From positions 1 to 64,000 of the forward strand of contig NZ_CALYPR010000004.1 in assembly GCF_945277285.1 (NCBI RefSeq): 64,000 bases of DNA, written 5' to 3'. Of the stretch, positions 38,753-48,761 are shown one piece after another. Under the pieces are notes generated by a model. That model did no database searches. It was not told the DNA's origin and was given only the letters and a program-made list of their open reading frames with translations. This DNA comes from an uncultured Bartonella sp. (GTDB taxonomy: Bacteria; Pseudomonadota; Alphaproteobacteria; Rhizobiales; Rhizobiaceae). The position numbers and the translations under genes are program-made. Positions within the stretch are counted from its first letter, which is position 1, and each line of letters opens with the position of its first letter.

Positions 38753-41700
38753 ATGAGTTTTGTTAAGAGGCAATCTAAAAAATTGCCGCAATCTAGTTTG
38801 AGTGCCATGCGTAATCTGAAAACGAATCCTGTCTCTTCCCGTTCTGTTGCCAATCGTGGTGATGGTGCTGCTCCTCAAAATGAAGCAGGCGCCAATAAGA
38901 CAACCGAAACGCAATATCCGACAATTTGGAAAAAAGCTTTTGCTCTCGGGCAGAATGTACGCTTTACCCGCACACCGGAAGTCGAGCTGGTGCGCAAACG
39001 GGTTGAAAATGATCCGGATTTTGCTGAAAAGCTCAAAGCATTCGAATTGGAACAAAGGCGGCGGCGTGAAAATGTGCCTGCCGGATCGACTGGATATAGT
39101 ACCCCTGAACCGACAAGCGATTCGCGATCCGACGCTGTTGAACAAGGCCAGAAGATGGTTCGTACTTTGCAGGATGAAGTGGTCTTGGCCGTTCAGCGCA
39201 AAAATATCGAACAGGCCGAAAGCCGCATAAAAGATAGTGCTGAAACGCACAGTATTGCCAACCGAGAAATTGCAATCAACGATGCAAGCAACACAGTTTT
39301 AGCCAATATTCAAAATCAGACAGGCGAGCATAAGCCGCTCTATTTGTCCGATTCGGCTTTTTTTGAATGCGGTCCGGATATTCTTGCGGGGTTGTCACAG
39401 ATTTTTTCTCAACAAGCAACAGAACCGGCATCAAATGCAGTGTCTCTTCCAGTAAAGGCCAAACAGGTAACCGTTGTTGAAATGCCGTTTGAAATTGACG
39501 CACCACAGCCGGAAGTAAAAGATATTTCAGTTGCGATGTCAACCTCGGAAACGGCCGCAAACGTATCAAGTGAAGTGGCAATAAGGTCTGCGAAAAACTC
39601 GATTACCGATCTTTATCGGGTACTTGAGTGTCGCTTTCCAAAAAATAGTAAGCAGCCAACAGGAAAATCGGAAAACACAGGCTGCAACGAACCATCAACA
39701 GGTTTGGCACACGAAAATCAATCCTCCGCTTCCGTTATTCTTCAAGATGGGAAAAATGAATCATTCACTCCTCTCACCGGTCGCGCCACAGTCAATGAGG
39801 TAACAGTGCCCGGAAATGCCGTTAACAATCAACCGGAGCTGGCCGTCAAAGCGTCATTTTCTGCCGCCAATCCGGCGGTTACTTCGGCATTGACACAAAC
39901 TTTATTACCGCAAGTTGTTACTCCGCAGCCGGTCAATTCTGTTGTTACCGCATTCAACAATCAGGGTGAAGTGGTTATTGAAAATACCGACAGTGACCTG
40001 ACGGATAACGCCTTTCCAGAAGAGCCGGTGGTAACAATCGCACCTCAAACACTGGTGGAAAATTCCGGCGGTTGCCAGACACAGGAAATGACAAAAAAAG
40101 ACACGGCGTCAGCGGAAATTATTGAAGATATAGAACCGGTAACAACCGATGGTACCGCTCAGCTACCGGCTGACAATACGCCCCCTTCCACAAGCGCAAC
40201 ACCGCATAAAACAGAAGTTGCCAGTGTTCGGGAAAATACCCAAAAACCACTGTCAGTTACAACCAAAGCTACCATTTCCGCACCTTTCCGCACGCTTAAT
40301 CCGGCCTTTATCCCGAGCCCGAAAGCCGAGAGCGGCAATTCCTACATTTTCCCTTCGATCGATCTTTTGCAAGAACCCGAATATAAGGATGGTGCGGTCA
40401 TTTCGCAGGAAACATTGGAACGCAGTGCCGGTCTTCTGGAAAGTGTGCTGGAAGATTTCGGCATCAAAGGTGAAATCATCCATGTGCGTCCCGGGCCGGT
40501 CGTAACCATGTACGAGTTTGAACCGGCTGCCGGTGTTAAATCCTCGCGCGTCATCAGCCTATCCGATGATATAGCCCGTTCAATGTCGGCTATTTCTGCC
40601 CGTGTTGCGGTTATACCCGGGCGCAATGTCATTGGTATCGAGCTTCCAAACAAAGTTCGCGAGACAGTCTATTTGCGCGAGATTATCCAGTCCAAGGCGT
40701 TTCAGGATAGCAATTATAAGCTTCCGCTTGCGTTGGGCAAAAACATTGGCGGCGAACCGGTGATCGCCGAACTTGCCAAAATGCCGCATCTTCTTGTTGC
40801 CGGCACAACCGGTTCAGGTAAATCGGTTGCAATCAATGCCATGATCTTGTCGTTGCTCTATCGGCTGAAGCCGGAGCAGTGCCGTCTCATTATGGTTGAT
40901 CCGAAGATGCTCGAGCTTTCGATTTATGATGGCATCCCGCATCTTTTGACACCGGTAGTGACAGACCCGAAAAAAGCGGTAACCGCGCTGAAATGGGCGG
41001 TGCGCGAAATGGAAGACCGTTATCGCAAAATGGCAAAGCTTGGTGTGCGCAATATTGACGGCTTCAACCAGCGTGTCAGTGTGGCTGCCGAGAAAGGCGA
41101 AACTATTACCTGCCGCGTCCAATCCGGTTTCGACAAGGAAACCGGCGAAATGCTCTACCATGAAGAGGCGATGGATCTGTCGCGTCTTCCCTATATTGTT
41201 ATTATAGTTGATGAAATGGCCGATCTGATGATGGTCGCCGGCAAAGAAATTGAAGGTGCTATCCAGCGTTTAGCACAAATGGCGCGTGCTGCCGGTATCC
41301 ATCTCATCATGGCAACGCAACGTCCGTCAGTCGATGTGATTACCGGCACAATCAAGGCCAATTTCCCGACGCGTATTTCGTTTCAGGTAACATCCAAGAT
41401 TGACAGCCGCACAATTCTAGGAGAACAGGGCGCCGAAACGCTTCTCGGCCAGGGCGATATGCTCCATATGGTGGGTGGCGGCCGCATTGTCCGTGTTCAT
41501 GGACCTTTTGTTTCCGATGAAGAGGTCGAGCATGTTGTTGCCCATCTCAAGACCCAAGGTACGCCCGATTATCTTGCAACCGTTACTGACGGCGAAGATG
41601 AAGAGGAAACAATTGAGGATGCCGATTCCATCGCCGATATTGTGGCGGCTGGCAGTGCCGGTGAAAATATGGAAGAACTTTATTTGCAGGCTGTCAAAGT

Positions 41701-41884
41701 GGTTATGCGCGATAAAAAATGTTCGACATCCTATATCCAGCGCCGCTTAGGAATTGGCTACAATAAGGCAGCAACACTTGTTGAACGCATGGAAGCGGAA
41801 GGTATTGTCGGCCCTGCCAATCATGTCGGTAAAAGAGAAATCCTGTTAAATAGTCATCATAACCATGAAGGATTTGCCAATTAG
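38753..41884 (+). CDS. ftsK: DNA translocase FtsK, soluble type
   Basis: 1043 residues. FtsK/SpoIIIE motors pump DNA near the septum to clear the chromosome at division. Here no membrane span is seen at the N-terminus; residues 1 to about 515 are low-complexity, rich in Ser, Thr, Pro, Glu, Val and Ala. The motor follows: beta domain ([25 protein letters not shown], seen as [15 protein letters not shown]), Walker [14 protein letters not shown] near 683, Walker [13 protein letters not shown] near 816, and [20 protein letters not shown]. The C-terminal gamma winged helix ([20 protein letters not shown], near 975-1035) recognises KOPS sites. Brucella relatives carry two FtsK forms, one anchored and one not; this looks like the unanchored one. 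AGGAAA precedes the ATG. Confidence 0.94.
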   Translation: MSFVKRQSKKLPQSSLSAMRNLKTNPVSSRSVANRGDGAAPQNEAGANKTTETQYPTIWKKAFALGQNVRFTRTPEVELVRKRVENDPDFAEKLKAFELEQRRRRENVPAGSTGYSTPEPTSDSRSDAVEQGQKMVRTLQDEVVLAVQRKNIEQAESRIKDSAETHSIANREIAINDASNTVLANIQNQTGEHKPLYLSDSAFFECGPDILAGLSQIFSQQATEPASNAVSLPVKAKQVTVVEMPFEIDAPQPEVKDISVAMSTSETAANVSSEVAIRSAKNSITDLYRVLECRFPKNSKQPTGKSENTGCNEPSTGLAHENQSSASVILQDGKNESFTPLTGRATVNEVTVPGNAVNNQPELAVKASFSAANPAVTSALTQTLLPQVVTPQPVNSVVTAFNNQGEVVIENTDSDLTDNAFPEEPVVTIAPQTLVENSGGCQTQEMTKKDTASAEIIEDIEPVTTDGTAQLPADNTPPSTSATPHKTEVASVRENTQKPLSVTTKATISAPFRTLNPAFIPSPKAESGNSYIFPSIDLLQEPEYKDGAVISQETLERSAGLLESVLEDFGIKGEIIHVRPGPVVTMYEFEPAAGVKSSRVISLSDDIARSMSAISARVAVIPGRNVIGIELPNKVRETVYLREIIQSKAFQDSNYKLPLALGKNIGGEPVIAELAKMPHLLVAGTTGSGKSVAINAMILSLLYRLKPEQCRLIMVDPKMLELSIYDGIPHLLTPVVTDPKKAVTALKWAVREMEDRYRKMAKLGVRNIDGFNQRVSVAAEKGETITCRVQSGFDKETGEMLYHEEAMDLSRLPYIVIIVDEMADLMMVAGKEIEGAIQRLAQMARAAGIHLIMATQRPSVDVITGTIKANFPTRISFQVTSKIDSRTILGEQGAETLLGQGDMLHMVGGGRIVRVHGPFVSDEEVEHVVAHLKTQGTPDYLATVTDGEDEEETIEDADSIADIVAAGSAGENMEELYLQAVKVVMRDKKCSTSYIQRRLGIGYNKAATLVERMEAEGIVGPANHVGKREILLNSHHNHEGFAN

Positions 41885-41901
41885 ATTTAAAACGGTATTT
41901 C

Positions 41902-41940
41902 AAAAAAGGTGCAGATGTTTTTCAGTCCTGCACCTTTTTA
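41902..41940 (+). terminator. ftsK terminator
   Basis: AAAAAGGTGCAG and CTGCACCTTTTT form a 12-base perfect stem with a 13-base loop, followed by A. It lies 18 bases after the ftsK stop and separates ftsK from the kinase gene. Confidence 0.85.
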
Positions 41941-42126
41941 TAGCCGTTTTTTAGGTTGTAACTTTATCGCCTATAATACTGTTTATTGCTCGGGTTTTTA
42001 AAACGGTTTTTTGTAAGTCCGGCTCGCAGAAAATAGCTTCTTTGCTGTTTTAAGACGTTATTTCCGATTCTTTTTGAAACTTTCTGCTCTTTCCTGTAAA
42101 AGATGAAATTAAAGTTTCATTAACCG

Positions 42127-44652
42127 GTGGAGCAATCCTTGGCATTTGTGGATTTTCTATCAAACAGCACAATCAGAAATGCTTTTTTAAGCGGCGAATG
42201 CTCTTTTGTTTTGAATAGCAAAGCCTCGGCACTATTGTGGCTTGATGGTGCTGCTGCTTCATTTTTCGGTTTTTCGACGCTTGTCGGAGCGCTTGACCGT
42301 GACGAATTTTTTGATGACGCTGTCAAACGCCAGATAGAAAATGGTGTTAAAAGTGGCTGTCCGGTAAGGCTCCGTGGGCAAAACGGTGCTGCTTGTTTTC
42401 TGGTTTCGGTTATTAACTATGAAAAAATGGGAAAAGTGATTTTCGCACGGCAGAAGAATCCGGCCAAACTTCCGGATACCGGCGCACAGGATATTTTAAG
42501 CCATCAGCCCTCGAAACTTTTAAACGGGCTTGCAGACAAAAATATTGCTGCTGCAATTTTTGACGATCATAACGATATGGTTGCCGCAACCGAAAATTTT
42601 GTTTCCTCTGGTGAAGAACTCAAAATTCTTCTTTATTCTATTGATGGATTTTCACCAGTCAGAACGATGATGAAACAGGGGCAATCATTGGTCGAGGTGA
42701 ATGCAATTTGTCTGCAAGACAAGCCACGATTTTTTCTGGTTCTTTCTTCCAATATTACCAATAGTGAAGAACAGAAACCGGAAGGCGAAGATGGGCAAAG
42801 CCACCCCCAAAAACCGGTACGTTTTACATGGAAAATGGATCGGAACGGATTTTTTACCGAATTTTCTGATGAATTTACAAAATTGGGTGGTGATACCCAA
42901 AAACTCGTTGGCAAAAACCTTGCCGTTCTTGAAGATGAATTTAACAATGCCGGTTTTTCGCAATTGGCGAATAAAATTGTAGCCCGCTCTCCATGGCAGG
43001 ATGTAGACCTCGTCTTGCCGGTAAAAAACGATTATCCGCCGTTAGAAGTTAAACTTTCAGGACTGCCGGTTTTTTCAAACGATGATGAATTGCAAGGATT
43101 TCGTGGCTTTGCGATAGTGCAAAGTTACGAAAATAGAAAAACAAAAAGCGCAATCGCTCTGCAAGACAGCTCTACAGAAATTTTATCACCAAACAATGAG
43201 AGTCAAAGCCAAGTAAATGGTGATCCAAGCCTTGGTGATAAAACAGCGATAGAACTTTCCGTGAATGACCAATTGTCATGGAAAGACCAGCCGCAAAGTG
43301 CTCACCAGCCTTCAGGCGAGGTAGAAAATAAAGCAGCACTGACAGATTCAGAACGTTCGGCGTTTCGGGAAATTGCGGAAAGATTGCGCAATGAATTGCA
43401 ATTGCCGGCTATTGACCGCCCGCTTGCAAAGGCTGACAGTCTGGAAACACCGGTTGATCAATCACAATTGACGGAAGAAACGTATCAAAAACACGAAACA
43501 CATCCGGGACACGAAACACATCCGGCGGAAGATAAGCCATTTATGCCCGAGCGAATATCGCTGTTAAATCTGCTTGATACAGCCACAGATGGTGTTGCCT
43601 TTCTTGATAAGGACGGCCACATTTGCGGTTTCAGTGCGGCGGCTTCCGCATTGACAGGGTATGATGAAAGCGATGTGATGAGCCGTCCCTTTGCATCATT
43701 GTTTCGGTCGAGTTCAGAAGAAGCAATTAAAAACTATCTTGCCACACTTCAGAGTGGTGGCTCCAAACGGCTCTTTAACCGTGGTGAACACGCCGAAATC
43801 CGGACAAAAAGCGGCGAAGAAATTCGCGTATTCGTGACCCTTGTTCCGCTTTCCTACCAGCAAGGCTATGCGGGTCTTCTGCGAGATATGACCGCGGTAC
43901 CCAATGCACTACAACCAATTTATGACAATGAAAGTCTGGCGCAAACTATCCATGAAATCAGAACGCCGCTCAATGCCATGATCGGCTTTGCCGACATTAT
44001 GAGGGAAGGGCGGTTCGGGCGCATAGAGAATGAACGTTATCGTGGCTATTTGCGCGATATTATCGTATCAGGGAAGCATATCCTGACACTGGTCAACCGT
44101 TTTCTGGAAAAGGCGAAATCGCGTCATGACAACAAGAATCATGATTTGACAGCAGAAACCCCGCCAGCCATTGTCGCGAGTTTTGATGTTATCCAACAAT
44201 TGAGAAAATCGGTTGCACTCCTTGAAAATCTGGCCAATGATAATGGTATTATCATCCGCATGACCATGCCCCCGAAAATACCATCCATCAGAATTGATGC
44301 GCAGGAATTCAGGCAAATTATTTTAAATCTTCTGTCGAATGCCATACGTTTTACGCCAAGTGGCGGGCAAATTGGTGTGCACCTCGACTCGACGGACGGC
44401 AAATTTGTCAAACTGTCAATCAGTGATAATGGCGTTGGCATGAATGAGGAAGAAATGGCACGCGCCTTGCAACCTTATGGTCAGATTGCGCGCAAGGACG
44501 GGCGTTCGGGTGATGCTGTGTTTGTCGGAACCGGTCTTGGTCTTCCAACAACCAAAGGGTTGGTTGAAAAAAATGGCGGACGGTTTATTTTATTATCAAA
44601 ACCTGATCAGGGAACAACGGCCGAGCTGTTTTTTCCAATTGCCCGTTCGTAA
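42127..44652 (+). CDS. PAS sensor histidine kinase, PdhS/PleC-like
   Basis: 841 residues if it starts at GTG 42127; TTG at 42139 is an alternative, and no strong ribosome binding site is present. No membrane span is evident, so it is likely cytosolic. Residues 1-470 hold poorly conserved sequence, possibly degenerate PAS domains, and a Gln/Glu/Ser-rich linker. A clear PAS domain spans about 477-590 (LLDTATDGVAFLDKDGHICG). The phosphoacceptor is His609 in HEIRTPLNAMIGFADIMREG, followed by the ATPase domain: NLLSNAIRFTPSGG, SISDNGVGMNEEEM, GTGLGLPTTKGLVEKNGG. The His box is like that of PleC, DivJ and PdhS, which control cell-cycle polarity through DivK and CtrA. Neighbourhood with ftsK fits a cell-cycle role. 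No receiver domain is attached. Confidence 0.88.
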   Translation: MEQSLAFVDFLSNSTIRNAFLSGECSFVLNSKASALLWLDGAAASFFGFSTLVGALDRDEFFDDAVKRQIENGVKSGCPVRLRGQNGAACFLVSVINYEKMGKVIFARQKNPAKLPDTGAQDILSHQPSKLLNGLADKNIAAAIFDDHNDMVAATENFVSSGEELKILLYSIDGFSPVRTMMKQGQSLVEVNAICLQDKPRFFLVLSSNITNSEEQKPEGEDGQSHPQKPVRFTWKMDRNGFFTEFSDEFTKLGGDTQKLVGKNLAVLEDEFNNAGFSQLANKIVARSPWQDVDLVLPVKNDYPPLEVKLSGLPVFSNDDELQGFRGFAIVQSYENRKTKSAIALQDSSTEILSPNNESQSQVNGDPSLGDKTAIELSVNDQLSWKDQPQSAHQPSGEVENKAALTDSERSAFREIAERLRNELQLPAIDRPLAKADSLETPVDQSQLTEETYQKHETHPGHETHPAEDKPFMPERISLLNLLDTATDGVAFLDKDGHICGFSAAASALTGYDESDVMSRPFASLFRSSSEEAIKNYLATLQSGGSKRLFNRGEHAEIRTKSGEEIRVFVTLVPLSYQQGYAGLLRDMTAVPNALQPIYDNESLAQTIHEIRTPLNAMIGFADIMREGRFGRIENERYRGYLRDIIVSGKHILTLVNRFLEKAKSRHDNKNHDLTAETPPAIVASFDVIQQLRKSVALLENLANDNGIIIRMTMPPKIPSIRIDAQEFRQIILNLLSNAIRFTPSGGQIGVHLDSTDGKFVKLSISDNGVGMNEEEMARALQPYGQIARKDGRSGDAVFVGTGLGLPTTKGLVEKNGGRFILLSKPDQGTTAELFFPIARS

Positions 44653-44678
44653 TTTTAAAATCTTTTCAAGGCGTTGAA

Positions 44679-44706
44679 CGGAAGGGGCATTGCACTTCCG
44701 GTTTTT
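44679..44706 (+). terminator. Histidine kinase terminator
   Basis: CGGAAG, ten-base loop, CTTCCG, then GTTTTT, 27 bases after the kinase stop. The 3' arm and its T-run are repeated immediately downstream, see the tandem repeat. Confidence 0.65.
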
Positions 44707-44732
44707 ATGAATCACTTCCGGTTTTTATGAAT
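44693..44732 (+). repeat. Perfect 20-base tandem duplication
   Basis: CACTTCCGGTTTTTATGAAT occurs twice with no gap (44693-44712 and 44713-44732). The unit contains the 3' arm and T-run of the kinase terminator, so the duplication offers a second arm for the same hairpin. It looks like a recent slippage event. Confidence 0.95.
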
Positions 44733-44889
44733 TTTGATAAAGTTATGATTTACGAGCTTTATGGGTCAGCAAATTATCGTTGTAATTTGTGCATTACGCC
44801 ACTTGTTTTTTGATTAATTCAACGGCTATCGCACCCCATAAATAGCAGACAAATAGTTTGCGCCTTTTATGAACGAGTTTTGATTGCTT

Positions 44890-44917
44890 GCGGGGCTAAA
44901 ATCATAAAGCGCCCCGC
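44890..44917 (-). other. GC-rich hairpin at the 3' end of mscL
   Basis: GCGGGGC and GCCCCGC form a 7-base stem with a 14-base loop, 37 bases after the mscL stop on the minus strand. No clean T-run follows, so it may be a weak or Rho-assisted terminator. Confidence 0.4.
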
Positions 44918-44953
44918 TTAAATTCGTCCGCTTATTGTCATGTGCGACAGGTT

Positions 44954-45367
44954 TTATTTCTTTGCCGCCAACAGGTCGCGAATTTCGGTCAACAGCACTT
45001 CATCGCGCGGCACCGGTTTGGGTTGTGGTGCCTGTTGCTCCTTGCGGTGCATGGCGTTGATTGCCTTGACCACAACAAACAAAACCCATGCGATGATAAG
45101 AAAATTAATAAGCAGTGTAATAAAATGACCATAGGCAATTGTCGCCCCCGCCTCACGTGCGGCTGCTAGGGTTGTCTGCTTTTCGCCAGCTAGCTGGATA
45201 AACATGTTGGAAAAGTCGATGCCACCGGTAATCAAGCCAATCACCGGCATCAGTAAATCATTGACAATGGAATTAACAAGACCACCAAATGCCCCGCCAA
45301 TAATGACACCAATGGCAAGATCAATCATATTGCCTTTTAACGCGAATTCCCGAAATTCTTTAAGCAT
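44954..45367 (-). CDS. mscL: Large-conductance mechanosensitive channel MscL
   Basis: 137 residues from ATG at 45365-45367 (GAGG upstream), the family length; the frame extends upstream but the extra part is not MscL. MscL opens under membrane tension to release solutes on osmotic downshock. It begins [20 protein letters not shown], with span 1 ([21 protein letters not shown]), a periplasmic loop, span 2 ([20 protein letters not shown]) and the C-terminal bundle [15 protein letters not shown]. It acts in the inner membrane as a pentamer. Confidence 0.97.
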   Translation of the reverse strand: MLKEFREFALKGNMIDLAIGVIIGGAFGGLVNSIVNDLLMPVIGLITGGIDFSNMFIQLAGEKQTTLAAAREAGATIAYGHFITLLINFLIIAWVLFVVVKAINAMHRKEQQAPQPKPVPRDEVLLTEIRDLLAAKK

Positions 45368-45540
45368 CAGCCTGTCCTCGCCAAATTGTTGGTTCTTTAA
45401 ATAGGCAATATTATTCACAATTGCCTGTCACTATCGTCAAATATGGCAGCTTGGTTTTAAGAAAAGGCTTCACCTTGTGATTTCTTTATCGTTATGAAAA
45501 AAGTTTGGCCGTTTTTTTTACTACCTTAATATTTTTCTTG

Positions 45541-45942
45541 TTAGAGCTTATCTGCGCCATTGTTTGGCATGGCTTCATCAGTTTTCAAATCGTTTTTGAA
45601 CTTGTCGAAAAAATATTTCATAGTGTCATAAGCCTGATCCATGTCCTGTTTACTCGGCAGGGTTGATTTTGTGGTGGTTTTGTTTTCTTCAAGTTGAGTG
45701 ATTTTATCTTTTAAAGTTTTGATTTCCTGCTCCAGACGGGCGCGGTCATCATTGGAAATTGTGCAGGTAATTTCCCCCCTTTTTTCAAGACATTTATCTA
45801 TGCTGCCCGTGTCGCTATCAAAGCGCAAATAACCATCTTCGACTTTCTGGAATTCAAAACGATGATCGGCAGCTTCGACAGTTGTGGACAGTGGCAAAAC
45901 GAAGCTAAAGGCGAGAATAAGAGTTTTAACAAAGTTCGACAT
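45541..45942 (-). CDS. Small periplasmic protein, unknown
   Basis: 133 residues from ATG at 45940-45942 with AAGGAA upstream. A signal peptide covers about residues 1-24 (FVKTLILAFSFVLPLSTTVEA). The mature part has a strand region with two Cys (DKCLEKRGEITCTI) that may form a disulfide, then a coiled coil (RARLEQEIKTLKDKITQLEE). I do not recognise the family. It diverges from the DUF952-pyrD pair. Confidence 0.8.
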   Translation of the reverse strand: MSNFVKTLILAFSFVLPLSTTVEAADHRFEFQKVEDGYLRFDSDTGSIDKCLEKRGEITCTISNDDRARLEQEIKTLKDKITQLEENKTTTKSTLPSKQDMDQAYDTMKYFFDKFKNDLKTDEAMPNNGADKL

Positions 45943-46033
45943 TTTTATTCCTTGGTTGGAACTCAGACATCCTTTATATAGGCACAAATAAATATGTTTC
46001 CCGTTTTTGTGGGAAAAAGGTGAGGTTGGCAAT

Positions 46034-46381
46034 ATGGCACTGATTTATAAAATTGTGTCGAACGACGAATGGTTGAAAGCAGAAAAAACAGGCATTTTTG
46101 CCGGCGCGGCGGTAGATCTTGCTGACGGATTTATTCATTTTTCAACGGCTGAACAGGTAGCGGAAACTGCAAACAAACATTTTAAAGGACAGGATAATCT
46201 GTTGCTTGTCGCAGTCGATGAAGATGCGCTTGATGAAGAGGCCCTGCGCTATGAGGTGTCGCGTGGCGGGGCATTTTTCCCGCATCTTTATGGCAATCTG
46301 TCCCTTGCAGCCGTAGTGGGAGTAAGCCCCTTTACAGCGGATAAAGAAGGCATATTCCATTTTTCCGAGGTATTGTCATGA
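46034..46381 (+). CDS. DUF952 protein
   Basis: 115 residues from ATG at 46034 with GAGG upstream. The DUF952 pattern is clear: [40 protein letters not shown], and [13 protein letters not shown]. The fold is thought to be ADP-ribosyltransferase-like, but no activity is known to me. It overlaps pyrD by four bases (ATGA), a pairing often seen in alphaproteobacteria. Confidence 0.92.
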   Translation: MALIYKIVSNDEWLKAEKTGIFAGAAVDLADGFIHFSTAEQVAETANKHFKGQDNLLLVAVDEDALDEEALRYEVSRGGAFFPHLYGNLSLAAVVGVSPFTADKEGIFHFSEVLS

Positions 46382-47466
46382 ACCTCTATCGCTCTTTTGT
46401 TCGCCCGCTTATATTTTGCCTGTCGCCGGAAAAAGCCCACAGGTTTTCTATTCTTGCTTTGAAAACCGGCCTTTTAAGTGGCGGCAAGTGTATCGATAGA
46501 CGTCTCAGTGTCAGTGTTGCGGGACTTCTATTTCCCAATTTTTTAGGATTGGCTGCCGGTTTTGACAAAGATGCCGAAGTGCCCGACAAAGTGTTGCGGC
46601 TTGGTTTTGGTTTTAGCGAAGTTGGTACTATTACACCCCGCCCGCAAACAGGAAATCCTTTTCCTCGTCTCTTCCGGCTCAAAGAAGATGAAGCCGTGAT
46701 TAACCGTATGGGGTTTAATAATAAGGGGCATGAGGCTGCCCACCGCCGTTTGGTGGCATTGGGAAAATGCGGTCTTATCGGGGTGAATATCGGAGCCAAT
46801 AAAGATTCGGAAAACCGCATTGCTGATTATTCCCGTGGCATCCATTGCTTTTATGATGTTGCCAGTTTTTTCACCGTCAATATTTCTTCGCCGAACACAC
46901 CGGGTTTGCGTTCTTTGCAGGCGCGCGACAGTTTGAAAGAGTTGCTTTTGGCCGTTAGCCGGGCAAGAGCCGAAGAAAAGCAAAAAACCGGCAAACACGT
47001 TCCGATATTCTTAAAAATTGCACCCGATCTTACCGAAGCAGGGCTTGATGATGTAGCGGCCGAATTGCTTTCCTCCGATATTGATGGTCTCATTGTTTCC
47101 AATACGACACTTTCCAGAACCGGCCTTAAAAATAAGAATTTTAGAAATGAGGCGGGTGGTCTTTCCGGCCGGCCATTATTTGAACGCTCGACAATTATTC
47201 TTGCCAAAATGCGCAAGCGACTACAAAATAATAAGCCGATTATCGGCGTTGGTGGTGTTTATGATGAACACACCGCTCTTGAAAAAATCAAGGCCGGAGC
47301 CGACCTTGTCGAGCTTTATAGTGCGATGGTTTATGAAGGAGCGGGGCTTGCCACAAAAATTCTGACAAATATACTCAAAATCATGGAAAAAGAAGGCGTC
47401 AACACAATAACAGCCTATCGCGATCAAACCACAGACAAATGGGCAAACCATAAAATTCCGGAATAA
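46378..47466 (+). CDS. pyrD: Dihydroorotate dehydrogenase (quinone) PyrD
   Basis: 362 residues, class 2 dihydroorotate dehydrogenase. It oxidises dihydroorotate to orotate with FMN and ubiquinone on the inner membrane surface, the fourth step of pyrimidine synthesis. The N-terminal helical extension ([18 protein letters not shown]) marks class 2. [24 protein letters not shown], the catalytic-Ser segment [16 protein letters not shown], and [20 protein letters not shown] for FMN phosphate are present. Translational coupling to the DUF952 gene is likely. Confidence 0.97.
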   Translation: MNLYRSFVRPLIFCLSPEKAHRFSILALKTGLLSGGKCIDRRLSVSVAGLLFPNFLGLAAGFDKDAEVPDKVLRLGFGFSEVGTITPRPQTGNPFPRLFRLKEDEAVINRMGFNNKGHEAAHRRLVALGKCGLIGVNIGANKDSENRIADYSRGIHCFYDVASFFTVNISSPNTPGLRSLQARDSLKELLLAVSRARAEEKQKTGKHVPIFLKIAPDLTEAGLDDVAAELLSSDIDGLIVSNTTLSRTGLKNKNFRNEAGGLSGRPLFERSTIILAKMRKRLQNNKPIIGVGGVYDEHTALEKIKAGADLVELYSAMVYEGAGLATKILTNILKIMEKEGVNTITAYRDQTTDKWANHKIPE

Positions 47467-47723
47467 AAAAACGACCTGCTCGAATGTTTAAAAAAATATA
47501 ATGCTTTTTTTAAATGTGCGGTGAACAATTAAAAATAAGGCAAAAAAACGCAGCAATTTGCTGAGAAAACTCGCAGGCGTTAGCATATTTGAGCCTTTCT
47601 ACAAGGCGCTCAAAACAAAAATACGCAAAAACAACCAATAAATATGCTTTAAATGGGCTAAGGCACTTGCAAAATTGCTCGATCTTCCGTATGTCACCCG
47701 TCGGAACATTTTGTTCAAACGAT

Positions 47724-47800
47724 GCGGTTGTAGCTCAGTTGGTTAGAGCGCTGGTTTGTGGCACCAGAGGTCGTAGGTTCAACTCCCACCAACCGTACCA
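47724..47800 (+). tRNA. tRNA-His (GTG) lacking G-1
   Basis: A 77-base cloverleaf with an encoded CCA. Acceptor GCGGTTG pairs with CAACCGT, discriminator A. The anticodon stem CTGGT/ACCAG encloses TTGTGGC, anticodon GTG. The base before position 1 is T, not G, and the discriminator is A, not C. Loss of G-1 with a changed discriminator is a known alphaproteobacterial trait. Confidence 0.95.
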
Positions 47801-47936
47801 TTTCCATTATCAAAAATTTATAAAACCTTGCAGTTGGTCTGTTCAGTGCTAGGATATAACCTGCACATGCCAGTCATTGGTGTAGATTGATTCCGCCATT
47901 CGTGAAGTGTGAGCTGGCATAGTGGGAGAATTGACA

Positions 47937-48761
47937 ATGGAAAATAAATCTCAAAATGGTGGCAAGCGTCTGTTGGGTAAAACAGTCGTTATTACCGGAG
48001 CTGCCGGTGGCATGGGGCACGCAATGGCCAAAAAATTTGGACAGGAAGGTGCCAAACTTTTATTGCTTGATATCACCGAAAAGGGCCTGCAAGAAACCAA
48101 ACAGACACTTCATAATATTGGCTTTGACGCAGAAACCTATATTTGTGATGTTTCCGATATAAAAAGCATTGAAAACTGTGCCGGTGCTATTTTTAAAAAA
48201 CATGGTTCAGTTGATTGTTTGATTAATAATGCCGGAATCTTGCCGCCAGCCACACCACTTGAAAAACTCGATCCGCAAATATGGGACCGTGTTTTTTCGA
48301 TCAATGTACGTGGTGCTTTTCTGTGTGCACAACAATTTGGTTTGCAGATGTTGCAAAAGAAATCGGGAAGTATTGTCAATATTGCTTCAATTGCAGCGAC
48401 ATTCCCGTTAGGGCAACCTGCTTATACACCGGCAAAAGCGGCAATACTGGCTTTGGCACGGCAAATTGCCGTTGAATGGGGGCCACATGGACTTCGGGCA
48501 AATTCGGTAAGCCCGGGTATGATTATGACGCCTATGACAACCAAGATTTATGAAGACAAAGCTGTGCTTGAAATGCGCAGCCGTGCTGTTGCTTCCCGGC
48601 GTATTGGCAAAGCTGATGATATTGCCGCGGTTGCTGCCTATCTCTGCTCGGATGATGCCAGTTACATCAACGGTCAGGATATTGTTGTTGATGGCGGTTT
48701 TGGATTGACGGCTTTGATGCGTATGCAGCCGCTTGCCGCACAGCCTCAGCCGCATTATTGA
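47937..48761 (+). CDS. Short-chain dehydrogenase/reductase
   Basis: 274 residues from ATG at 47937, seven bases after GGGAGA. A classical SDR: cofactor motif TGAAGGMGHAMA, NNAG motif in LINNAGILPP, Asn in FSINVRGAF, and the catalytic Ser-Tyr-Lys in IASIAATFPLGQPAYTPAKA. The Asp in LLLLDITEKG after strand 2 suggests NAD(H). Substrate is unknown; sequences like this are often listed as 3-oxoacyl-ACP reductase-like or sugar/polyol dehydrogenase. It follows tRNA-His and has no operon partner. Confidence 0.92.
   Translation: MENKSQNGGKRLLGKTVVITGAAGGMGHAMAKKFGQEGAKLLLLDITEKGLQETKQTLHNIGFDAETYICDVSDIKSIENCAGAIFKKHGSVDCLINNAGILPPATPLEKLDPQIWDRVFSINVRGAFLCAQQFGLQMLQKKSGSIVNIASIAATFPLGQPAYTPAKAAILALARQIAVEWGPHGLRANSVSPGMIMTPMTTKIYEDKAVLEMRSRAVASRRIGKADDIAAVAAYLCSDDASYINGQDIVVDGGFGLTALMRMQPLAAQPQPHY

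Noticed and set aside
47589-47852. An 87-codon frame over tRNA-His
   Set aside because: It runs straight through the tRNA gene, which explains the sequence.
47867-47920. ATGCCAG and CTGGCAT inverted repeat with 40 bases between, upstream of the SDR gene
   Set aside because: Arms are short and the spacing is long; no sign of a known element, so chance is likely.
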